Assembly (NCBI GenBank): GCA_022791475.1
Contig: JAAVZD010000016.1
Location: forward strand, 1-13,825
Origin: Clostridia bacterium
GTDB lineage: Bacteria > Bacillota_A > Clostridia > TANB77 > CAG-508
Length of the DNA stretch: 13,825 nt
Direction of reading: 5' to 3'
Shown here: positions 8,594 through 13,707 of the stretch, piece after piece
How the letters are laid out: the number at the start of each line of letters is the position of its first letter
How positions within the stretch are numbered: position 1 is the first letter of the stretch
Notes under the pieces: model-generated
Seen by the model: only the letters and a program-made list of their open reading frames with translations
Database searches by the model: none
What the model was told of the DNA's origin: nothing
Translations under genes and position numbers: made by a program

Positions 8594-8614
8594 CTTGTTT
8601 TCCTCCTATTATTT

Positions 8615-8686
8615 TTATTTTGTTTGTCTTTTAATACGATTTTTAATTGCATATAAAATTGCTATTGCCAATATTCCAAAAACCAT
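8615..8686 (-). CDS. Possible 23-residue membrane peptide in a leader
   Basis: An ATG at 8686 opens a short frame MVFGILAIAILYAIKNRI followed by KRQTK and TAA. It looks like one membrane helix with a basic tail. It lies in the roughly 200-base leader of the four-helix membrane protein gene. The Shine-Dalgarno sequence is poor (GAGAAAAG close to the ATG) and such frames are frequent by chance, so it is only a candidate. Apart from this, the palindrome and the promoter, I see nothing in 8594-8852. Confidence 0.2.
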   Translation of the reverse strand: MVFGILAIAILYAIKNRIKRQTK

Positions 8687-8753
8687 CTTTTCTCTTTTTG
8701 TGATATTTTACCTTCTTTCTTATAATTAAAGTTGATAGTTACTTATGTATAAG

Positions 8754-8769
8754 CTAGGAAATTTCCTAG
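8754..8769. promoter_or_regulatory. Perfect 16-bp palindrome in the leader
   Basis: CTAGGAAATTTCCTAG is an exact palindrome about 27-42 bases downstream of the predicted start of the minus-strand promoter at 8803-8831. The outer sequences CTTATGT and ACATAAA can also pair with a bulge. The position suits a repressor operator or an RNA hairpin in the 5' leader. Confidence 0.45.
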
Positions 8770-8802
8770 ACATAAAAGGATTTTATATAATTGATATTGT
8801 GT

Positions 8803-8831
8803 ATTATATCATTTTTATGTATATTATGCAA
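8803..8831 (-). promoter_or_regulatory. Consensus-like sigma-A promoter
   Basis: On the minus strand TTGCAT (8826-8831), exactly 17 bases, then perfect TATAAT (8803-8808). It predicts a transcript from about 8796 that reads the four-helix membrane protein gene after a leader of about 200 bases. Confidence 0.7.
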
Positions 8832-8852
8832 CCTTTAAATATTAAAATTTTT

Positions 8853-8917
8853 AGAGGGCATAATTAAGTTACAATTCATAGCTTGCTTCTACACTATTCC
8901 TTACGGATTAAGCCTCC
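8853..8917 (-). repeat. Intergenic repeat family B, copy 2
   Basis: Read on the minus strand, this copy matches the one at 3021-3070: GGCTTAATC.GT.AGGAATA, later GAATT, ending in A.GCCCT. Here the left end, GGAGGCTTAA, supplies the last codons and stop of the YwaF-like gene, so the element appears to have joined the 3' end of that gene. The middle is longer than in the other copy. Confidence 0.55.
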
Positions 8918-9670
8918 ACATTTACGCTTTTTTCTTTTAATGAATCTATTTTCTTTATTATATAATACGAAATATAGAATGGTATTGTCATTTGTACCAG
9001 AGACATTGTTAAACTAAATAGGATATTTCCATTTGTTATTTTATATAATATTCTAATTGGTAATATAGAAAAATTCTGTGATATGAACATTAAGTTGCTA
9101 CCGGAAAATATTATTTATTATAAATGCTATAACGCAAAGCACTCCTACTAAGCCTGCAAAGTATTTTATATCTTGCTTTTCTAATTCTATATATCTTGTT
9201 TTATTTACTAATATTCCTAAATACACCATTATACCATGATACAAAAAGCTATGAATGCTTAAAATGTGAAATGCTGGGTATGTTGGTAATGAAGTTGATG
9301 GATATAGTATAAATACTACTCCTCCTATTACTGAGCCAACCATTAAAAATATATCTCCTGCCCTTTGAAATTTACCTTTTCCAAATGAACTAAGTAAACA
9401 AGCATATATTAGCATACTACAATAATATAGTGGTAAATACGAATTTACTTCATATAATGAATTTAATGATATGCTATAAATTATTTTGAAAGCCTCTAGT
9501 ATACATATAACTAATGTTATTTTTTTTATTATTTCATATATCTCTTCTTTGCTTTTTTTTATTGTATGTTTTAGTGCTACATAAATTCCTATTATTGTTA
9601 TACCAATTAAAGCAAAATGTCCTTTAGTAAACATTCCACATGGTGCATATTTTCCTATACTTGAAAACAA
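8908..9670 (-). CDS. TIGR02206/YwaF-like integral membrane protein, +1 frameshifted
   Basis: Family of multi-helix membrane proteins of unknown function. Two frames form one protein: 189 codons from a TTG at 9670, then, skipping one C (plus-strand G at 9103), 64 codons to the stop at 8908, about 253 residues. The family pattern is visible: PCGMFTKGHFALIGI at the start, LPLYYCSMLIYACLLSSF in the middle, FHILSIHSFLYHGIMVYLGI, then across the break GSNLMFISQNFSILPIRIL. In the zero frame the break is CGG followed at once by TAG. The start is uncertain: an ATG (MNKN...) just upstream, behind AGAAAGAAG, lies in another frame and would need one missing T. So either TTG is the true start or there is a second indel. 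This could be a decaying gene, an assembly artefact, or recoding. Confidence 0.75.
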
Positions 9671-9712
9671 TTCTTATTCATCTTCTTTCTTTTTTTACTT
9701 ATATTATTCTAT

Positions 9713-9741
9713 AATATACTATTTTTTAATTTATTATACAA
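9713..9741 (-). promoter_or_regulatory. Candidate promoter of the YwaF-like gene
   Basis: On the minus strand TTGTAT (9736-9741), a 17-base spacer and TATATT (9713-9718) precede the gene by about 40 bases. The divergent plus-strand gene at 9836 starts about 95 bases the other way; I found no convincing plus-strand promoter for it in this very AT-rich gap. Confidence 0.4.
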
Positions 9742-9835
9742 GTATATTTATAAATAAAAATACATATATATTAATAAAAGATTTTAGAATAAGGTTTCTA
9801 ACTTCCAATTTCTATTTTTGAAAGAGGGTATTTAT

Positions 9836-10375
9836 ATGTTCATATATAATATAAAATTAAGTGGTACTAAAATGTTTAAATTCATATTTGTAATAATTAT
9901 TACTTTTGTAATTTTACTGTGTGGTGTTGTTGGTTATAAACTTTATAAAGCTAGTGTTAAAGTTAATGATGATATAAGTTGCAATGGAGTAACTGAACTT
10001 ACAAATAAAAATTACTCTACAATTTTAAAAACTGTTCATGAAAATATTGATTCTTATGTTGGACAAAAAATTAAATTTTCTGGTTTTGTATATAGAGTTT
10101 ATGACTTAGAAAAAGAACAATTTGTTTTAGGTAGAAATATGATTATTTCTTCTGATTTTCAAACTGTTGTAGTTGGTTTTTTATGTCATTATAAAGAAGC
10201 CGAGACATTACGTGATAATGTATGGGTTGAGATAGAAGGTACTATTACTAAAGGAACTTATCATGGAGATATGCCTATACTTGAAATAAATTCTTTAAAT
10301 AAAATTGAAAAGCCTAATGATGAATATGTATATCCTCCTGATGAAGATTATATTCCTACTTCTGTAATTTTATAG
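9836..10375 (+). CDS. Membrane-anchored protein with a YcgQ/TIGR03943-like C-terminal domain
   Basis: A 179-residue protein with a short cytoplasmic start, one membrane helix (about 14-34, FKFIFVIIITFVILLCGVVG), and an extracytoplasmic domain. The domain has the pattern I know from the C-terminal part of TIGR03943/DUF1980 (YcgQ) proteins: VGQKIKFSGFVYRVYDLEKE, QFVLGRNMIISSD, VVVGFLCHYKEAE, WVEIEGTITKG and the closing DEYVYPPDEDYIPTSVI. Those proteins are partners of YcgR-type permeases; here the N-terminal membrane part is missing, so this is a stand-alone domain. Cys17 is inside the helix, not a clear lipobox. ATG was chosen over the upstream TTG (9818) because AGAGGG lies seven bases before it. 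It is convergent with the small gene at 10428, sharing a bidirectional terminator. Confidence 0.85.
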   Translation: MFIYNIKLSGTKMFKFIFVIIITFVILLCGVVGYKLYKASVKVNDDISCNGVTELTNKNYSTILKTVHENIDSYVGQKIKFSGFVYRVYDLEKEQFVLGRNMIISSDFQTVVVGFLCHYKEAETLRDNVWVEIEGTITKGTYHGDMPILEINSLNKIEKPNDEYVYPPDEDYIPTSVIL

Positions 10376-10387
10376 TTTTAATATAAA

Positions 10388-10426
10388 AATAAAGAAACAG
10401 CCATTATAGCTGTTTCCTTATTTTTA
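10388..10426. terminator. Bidirectional terminator between convergent genes
   Basis: Stem GAAACAGC / GCTGTTTC (10394-10401 with 10409-10416), seven-base loop, T-rich on both sides (TTATTTTT on plus, TTTATTTTTATAT on minus). It ends the plus-strand gene at 10375 and the minus-strand orphan gene at 10428. Confidence 0.85.
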
Positions 10427-10427
10427 T

Positions 10428-10604
10428 CTAACTGAGTGTAATTACAAAATTGCCATCTTCCTCTACTCCAGATACAGAGTTCTTTTGTGCCATGAAGTAC
10501 AGAATTGCCATATTGGAATATCCCGCTTCCTTCAGCAATGTTACTCTGTTCCGTTTTCCAACCAAGTCGGTTTGTGACAATGTGTTGCTTCTAACTTTGA
10601 TCAT
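10428..10604 (-). CDS. 58-residue orphan protein of foreign codon usage
   Basis: A well-supported small gene: promoter TTGCAA-17-TATTAT, GGAGGT seven bases before the ATG at 10604, 58 codons, TAG, then a strong terminator. The product starts MIKVRSNTLSQTDLVGKRNR and ends SGVEEDGNFVITLS; it is soluble, has no cysteine, no signal peptide and no membrane segment. A short helix-like centre (YSNMAILYFMAQ) is likely. Codon use differs from the neighbours: GCG, GGC, CTG, ACC, GAC and CGG appear, which are rare elsewhere in this window, suggesting horizontal transfer. I do not recognise the family. A small regulator, a toxin or antitoxin, or a peptide precursor are all possible, with no evidence to choose. 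Confidence 0.7.
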   Translation of the reverse strand: MIKVRSNTLSQTDLVGKRNRVTLLKEAGYSNMAILYFMAQKNSVSGVEEDGNFVITLS

Positions 10605-10647
10605 AAGCAATACCTCCGTAGAATTAGTTTATTTTTGACATATAACT

Positions 10648-10676
10648 ATAATAACATAATATGAACTAAATTGCAA
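10648..10676 (-). promoter_or_regulatory. Sigma-A promoter of the 58-residue orphan gene
   Basis: On the minus strand TTGCAA (10671-10676), a 17-base spacer and TATTAT (10648-10653) predict a start near 10641 and a leader of about 37 bases. It lies just after the permease stop codon, where I see no good terminator, so read-through from the permease is also possible. Confidence 0.55.
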
Positions 10677-10700
10677 GCTTTTTTTAAAATTATGTTAATT

Positions 10701-11798
10701 TTATTCTCTTTCGAAAATTGCTTTTGCAACTCCCTTATCTATCATCGCACTAAAAATATTCTTCAATATAATTAATATAACTGGCCCAAATAGTAATCCT
10801 AAAACACCTATTATTCTAAAACCTGTATACATTGCTATTAATGTAAAAATTGGATGTATCCCAATTTGCCCTGCTACAATACGTGGTTCCATAAATTGCC
10901 TTACCATACACATAACTATTAATAGAACTATAAGCGATATTCCTAATGTCAAATCTCCATTAAATCCTGCTATAACAGCCCATGGTACCATAACAGCTGC
11001 TGAGCCAAAAATTGGTAGTGCATCAACAAAAGCTATTCCTAGAGCCGCTAATAATGGAAATCCTACATTTAAACCTGCTATTTTAAAAATATATAGGCCT
11101 ATTAAGCATATAAAAAATGAAATAAAAATAAGTATTACTTGTGCTTTTAAAAGTGCACCTAAAGAACTTGAAACTTCTCTTACAAATTTTGATATTCTTT
11201 TTACCCAAGTTTTAGGAAAGTGATGTTCTAGTTGGTCTAACATATATATTTTATCTGTACATATAAAATATAAAGATAATATTGTAATAACTACATATAT
11301 TATTATTGTTGGTATAGAAGTAATAACTTCTAATAAATTTGTAAGTACTCCTTTTGCCCAATTAGTTACTCCATTTAATATATCAATTGCTGAATTTTGT
11401 ATAATATTCATTATTTCTCCTGATAAATGTAATTTACTTAAATCTATCTGTGATATTAGCGTTTCAAATCTATTTGAAATAACTTCAAAGTATCCATTTA
11501 ATCCATTAAGTAGATTATATGATTCTGTGGTAAGTGACACTATTCCCCATATTAATAATCCAATTATTATGGATAGAGAAACAACAAATACTATAATTGC
11601 ACTCGTTTTTCTTTTTAAGTTTAATCTCCTCATAAAAAATCTAATAACTGGCTCTAATATGAGTGATAATACAAAAGCAATCAAAAATGGCATATAGAAA
11701 ACAGCAAATTTGAATGCTAAATATATACCTAAAATACTTAAAATAAAAACTAAAAGTTTTTTAAAGACTTTTGACCAATAATTCATATCTATTACCAT
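10701..11798 (-). CDS. ytvI: AI-2E family / sporulation permease YtvI-like
   Basis: Polytopic membrane protein of the AI-2E exporter (UPF0118/PerM) family. It has 365 residues with paired N-terminal helices (about 12-50), a third helix (65-88), a soluble stretch (90-150), and C-terminal helices from about 158 to 350. Family signatures are clear: DALPIFGSAAVMVPWAVIAG, then MVRQFMEPRIVAGQIGIHPI and IAMYTGFRIIGVLGLLFGPV. The pattern matches the YtvI subgroup made during sporulation, but subgroup assignment by eye is less sure than the family. The ATG has GGAG six bases upstream. A possible sigma-E promoter precedes it (11827-11855), fitting mother-cell expression. The transported substrate is unknown. 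Confidence 0.85.
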   Translation of the reverse strand: MVIDMNYWSKVFKKLLVFILSILGIYLAFKFAVFYMPFLIAFVLSLILEPVIRFFMRRLNLKRKTSAIIVFVVSLSIIIGLLIWGIVSLTTESYNLLNGLNGYFEVISNRFETLISQIDLSKLHLSGEIMNIIQNSAIDILNGVTNWAKGVLTNLLEVITSIPTIIIYVVITILSLYFICTDKIYMLDQLEHHFPKTWVKRISKFVREVSSSLGALLKAQVILIFISFFICLIGLYIFKIAGLNVGFPLLAALGIAFVDALPIFGSAAVMVPWAVIAGFNGDLTLGISLIVLLIVMCMVRQFMEPRIVAGQIGIHPIFTLIAMYTGFRIIGVLGLLFGPVILIILKNIFSAMIDKGVAKAIFERE

Positions 11799-11826
11799 AG
11801 TAATCTCCTATACATACTTTTATATA

Positions 11827-11855
11827 ATTGTATGTAGGTTGTCCTAAAATTATAC
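11827..11855 (-). promoter_or_regulatory. Candidate sigma-E sporulation promoter of the ytvI-like gene
   Basis: On the minus strand CATACAAT (11827-11834) exactly equals the sigma-E -10 consensus known from Bacillus. GTATAAT (11849-11855), matching five of seven positions of the sigma-E -35 pattern, lies 14 bases upstream, the preferred spacing. It is about 30 bases from the start codon. Confidence 0.45.
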
Positions 11856-11877
11856 GTATAAATATAAGGATTTGATT

Positions 11878-11902
11878 GTAGGAACAGGCCTTATGTCTGC
11901 CC
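11878..11902 (+). repeat. GTAGG palindromic repeat (family A), divergent copy
   Basis: GTAGGAACAGGCCTTATG followed by TCTGCCC forms an imperfect hairpin (GG..CAG with CTG.CC). It has the same layout as the GTAGGGG elements at 3722 and 13214 (GTAGG start, CCC end, about 25-29 bases), but the inner sequence differs, so membership is tentative. Confidence 0.4.
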
Positions 11903-11945
11903 ATTATTTAAACAAATTACTAAATTTTAATAGTTGTGTATTATT

Positions 11946-11976
11946 TTTAAAAATCGGGTGGACGCAATGTCCACCC
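11946..11976 (-). terminator. Intrinsic terminator of the CBS-domain gene
   Basis: Perfect 8-bp GC-rich stem GGGTGGAC / GTCCACCC (11956-11963 with 11969-11976), five-base loop, followed on the minus strand by GATTTTTAAAAAT. It lies 28 bases after the stop codon of the CBS gene. Its form (TATGGG...CCC) also resembles repeat family A, so a repeat copy may have been adopted as terminator. Confidence 0.7.
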
Positions 11977-12003
11977 ATACATTAAATTTACATTTTGATT
12001 TAT

Positions 12004-12444
12004 CTATTCAGCATTTTTGTCATTGCATTTACATATTGTTTCTAAAGTATTTGAAACGCTTTCATTACTTACATTATTATTTTTAGCCAAATCACCTAAT
12101 GTTATTATTCCTATTATTTTATTTTGTTCATTTACTACTGGAAGTCTTCTTATTTGATATTTACACATTAAATCTTCTGCTTCTTTTATATCTGCATCTG
12201 AACTGCAGCAACAAACCTTACAAGTCATTATATCACTTACTTGTGTATTTTTAGCATCTTTATCACATGCTATACTTCTCAATATAACATCTCTATCTGT
12301 AACTAAACCTACTACATTTTGCATAGTATCACATACTGGCACGCAACCTACGTGATTACTGCACATTATTTTTGCACAATCTTGAACTGTGCTATCAGGT
12401 GTAACACAGCAAACATCATTACACATACAATCTTTTACTTTCAT
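12004..12444 (-). CDS. Cysteine-rich protein with two CBS domains
   Basis: A 146-residue soluble protein consisting of a tandem CBS pair (Bateman module): CBS1 about 1-60 (VKDCMCNDVCCVTPDSTVQD ... GLVTDRDVI) and CBS2 about 69-123 (VSDIMTCKVCCCSSDADIKE ... LPVVNEQNKIIGIITLGDLA). Such modules usually bind adenosine nucleotides or SAM and act as stand-alone sensors. Sixteen residues are Cys (6, 8, 12, 13, 23, 28, 34, 38, 60, 75, 78, 79, 80, 94, 138, 140), many at positions where relatives have ordinary hydrophobic or small residues. This suggests metal or Fe-S binding or redox sensing, which is inference. The ATG at 12444 is chosen because AAAGGTGG lies eight bases upstream; a GTG 12 bases earlier overlaps that site. 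Confidence 0.9.
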   Translation of the reverse strand: MKVKDCMCNDVCCVTPDSTVQDCAKIMCSNHVGCVPVCDTMQNVVGLVTDRDVILRSIACDKDAKNTQVSDIMTCKVCCCSSDADIKEAEDLMCKYQIRRLPVVNEQNKIIGIITLGDLAKNNNVSNESVSNTLETICKCNDKNAE

Positions 12445-12648
12445 TATTAATACCACCTTTCAAAAAAATTACATTAAAATAAATTTTAATAATATTATTT
12501 TGTCCGTTTTGATATTTAATATGTGTGTAATTTATTTCATTGACACTTTTTGCCGATTTTAGAAAAATTTAGAAAAAATTTGCAGTTAATAGACTTTAAT
12601 TCTAAAGTAGCGCGAAGGAAGTAATATATTTTATTTTTGTAATGAAGA

Positions 12649-13170
12649 CTATCTTAAGTTTATTATATCCTCATCATTTTTTATGTTTTCACCTAAAAAT
12701 ATATAGCAATTGTTGTCTTGTTTCATTGCTTCTAGTGCTATTTCTTTGTCTTCTCTTAATGTAGTACTTGCATATTTTACTATAATTCCCTTATTTTTCA
12801 CAGCTTCTAATACAACATCTCTATCATCTCTCATATTTGGATGTGAAAAATATAGTATTTGACCACTCTTTTTAAGTCCAGCTATCAAAAGTTCTTTATC
12901 TAGTAACAAATTTTCTCCTACATAACAATAAGTCCATCCAAGTTTACTTACAGATTCATATACTATTTCTCTATCGTCTTTTAACTTACTACTTGCAAAT
13001 TCTAAAGCTTCTCCATTATTTTTAACTGCTTCAAATACTATTTCTCTATCATTTCTTAATTCTTCGCTTGCAAACTCTAATAACTTTCCGTTTTCTTTTA
13101 CTGTTTTTAATACATATTCTCTATTATTTGAATTATTTTTTATATTCGTTATTTCTATTGGCTCTGGCAT
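12649..13170 (-). CDS. DUF4116 repeat protein
   Basis: A 173-residue protein built of six consecutive 25-residue units with no insertion or deletion, at residues 17-41, 42-66, 67-91, 92-116, 117-141 and 142-166, each close to REIVLEAVKNNGEALEFAS followed by a charged end with an Asp. This is the DUF4116 repeat, found in bacteria and protists, with no established function. Units 1, 2 and 5 are closest to each other (FAS or YAS motif); units 3 and 6 carry YVGEN or FLGEN instead. The units look alpha-helical and may form a solenoid for protein binding. There is no signal peptide or membrane segment. The ATG has AAGGAG seven bases upstream. A family A repeat lies just before the gene. Confidence 0.9.
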   Translation of the reverse strand: MPEPIEITNIKNNSNNREYVLKTVKENGKLLEFASEELRNDREIVFEAVKNNGEALEFASSKLKDDREIVYESVSKLGWTYCYVGENLLLDKELLIAGLKKSGQILYFSHPNMRDDRDVVLEAVKNKGIIVKYASTTLREDKEIALEAMKQDNNCYIFLGENIKNDEDIINLR

Positions 13171-13213
13171 TTTATTACTCCTTTTTATCGTACTTATTTT
13201 ATAATTTTAATAT

Positions 13214-13240
13214 GTAGGGGGTCGTAGCCTTCGGCGACCC
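13214..13240 (+). repeat. GTAGGGG palindromic repeat (family A), copy 2
   Basis: GTAGGGGGTCGTAGCCTTCG followed by GCGACCC. The stem GGGTCG / CGACCC (13219-13224 with 13235-13240) is perfect. It matches the minus-strand copy at 3722-3750 in most positions. It stands upstream of the DUF4116 gene. Confidence 0.6.
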
Positions 13241-13283
13241 TCTCTTCGAAGAAATTACTCTAGAATTCTATTTAAGTAATTTT

Positions 13284-13313
13284 GTTGGAGGACGGATATC
13301 TACTAGCTTCCCC
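13284..13313 (+). repeat. Possible family A-like element with T-run
   Basis: GTTGGAGGACGGATATC, a short middle, and CTTCCCC followed by seven T. The ends GGaGG and CTTCCcC can pair weakly. It resembles a degraded family A copy and might act as a plus-strand terminator. The rest of 13241-13412 is AT-rich with no gene. Confidence 0.3.
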
Positions 13314-13412
13314 TTTTTTTAATTGAATAAATTAATAATTTATATTCATATATTTCTTAGTATGAATTTTAACTCTTTTTTAAATTTTTAGCAATATTTT
13401 TTAGTAAAAGTG

Positions 13413-13441
13413 TTGACATTAACATAATTTTATGTTATAAA
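13413..13441 (+). promoter_or_regulatory. Near-perfect sigma-A promoter of the tRNA pair
   Basis: TTGACA (13413-13418), exactly 17 bases, TATAAA (13436-13441). The first tRNA begins 21 bases later. The strongest promoter in the window, typical of stable RNA genes. Confidence 0.85.
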
Positions 13442-13461
13442 TAGGTTATTCGAAATTTTTA

Positions 13462-13535
13462 GGCTCAGTAGCTTAGTTGGTTAAAGCACTCGGTAGTCAG
13501 CCGAGCATTCGTGGGTTCGAGTCCCATCTGGGTCG
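13462..13535 (+). tRNA. tRNA-like gene, probably Asp (GTC), with atypical anticodon loop
   Basis: All arms fold: acceptor GGCTCAG / CTGGGTC (two G-U pairs), D-arm GCTT / AAGC with GG in the loop, anticodon stem CTCGG / CCGAG, T-arm GTGGG-TTCGAGT-CCCAT, discriminator G. The seven-base anticodon loop is TAGTCAG; position 34-36 gives GTC (Asp), in line with discriminator G73. Position 33, almost always U in tRNA, is A here, and 38 is G. No 3' CCA is encoded. It could be a functional tRNA of mobile-element origin or a tRNA-derived RNA with another role; the strong promoter argues for expression. Confidence 0.75.
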
Positions 13536-13539
13536 TTAT

Positions 13540-13555
13540 AACGTAAATTTACGTT
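13540..13555. repeat. 16-bp palindrome between the tRNA genes
   Basis: AACGTAAATTTACGTT is an exact palindrome between the two tRNA-like genes, followed by TATTTT on the plus strand. It could be a processing signal or a weak terminator between the two. Confidence 0.4.
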
Positions 13556-13561
13556 TATTTT

Positions 13562-13636
13562 AGGGCAATAGCGTAATATGGAAACGCACTACTCCCACAA
13601 GTGTAGAGAGCGGAAGTTCGAGTCTTCCTTGCCCTA
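13562..13636 (+). tRNA. tRNA-like gene with enlarged anticodon loop, isotype uncertain
   Basis: Acceptor AGGGCAA / TTGCCCT (seven perfect pairs), D-arm GCGT / ACGC with GG in the loop, and T-arm GGAAG-TTCGAGT-CTTCC are all good. The anticodon arm has one base too many: stem CTAC / GTAG, then a T-T mismatch around an 8-base loop CCCACAAG (or a 10-base loop TCCCACAAGT). Depending on register the anticodon could be CCC (Gly), CCA (Trp) or CAC (Val). The AGGG 5' end with A1-U72 resembles Trp tRNAs, but the discriminator is A. No CCA is encoded. Enlarged loops are known from frameshift-suppressor tRNAs. A decayed tRNA is the simpler alternative. Confidence 0.6.
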
Positions 13637-13639
13637 TTA

Positions 13640-13664
13640 GGAATTACCCTTTGATGGTAATTCC
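13640..13664 (+). terminator. Hairpin directly after the tRNA pair
   Basis: Perfect 9-bp stem GGAATTACC / GGTAATTCC (13640-13648 with 13656-13664), seven-base loop, three bases after the second tRNA. No T-run follows, so it may be a processing or stabilising hairpin and not a true intrinsic terminator. Confidence 0.4.
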
Positions 13665-13707
13665 GTATGACTGGTGTCTGGTCAAAAAAAGAGCCAAAGT
13701 AATTTTT

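Noticed and set aside
12590..12760. Plus-strand frame after GCGCGAAGGAAG near 12605 with ATG at 12641
   Set aside because: The spacing from the purine-rich stretch to ATG is too long and the frame is antisense to the DUF4116 gene.
13562..13636. The enlarged-loop tRNA as the decoder of the two CGG breaks
   Set aside because: A quadruplet anticodon for CGGA or CGGU would need CCG in the loop (UCCG or ACCG); the loop CCCACAAG offers none. I keep the tRNA and the frameshifts as separate observations.
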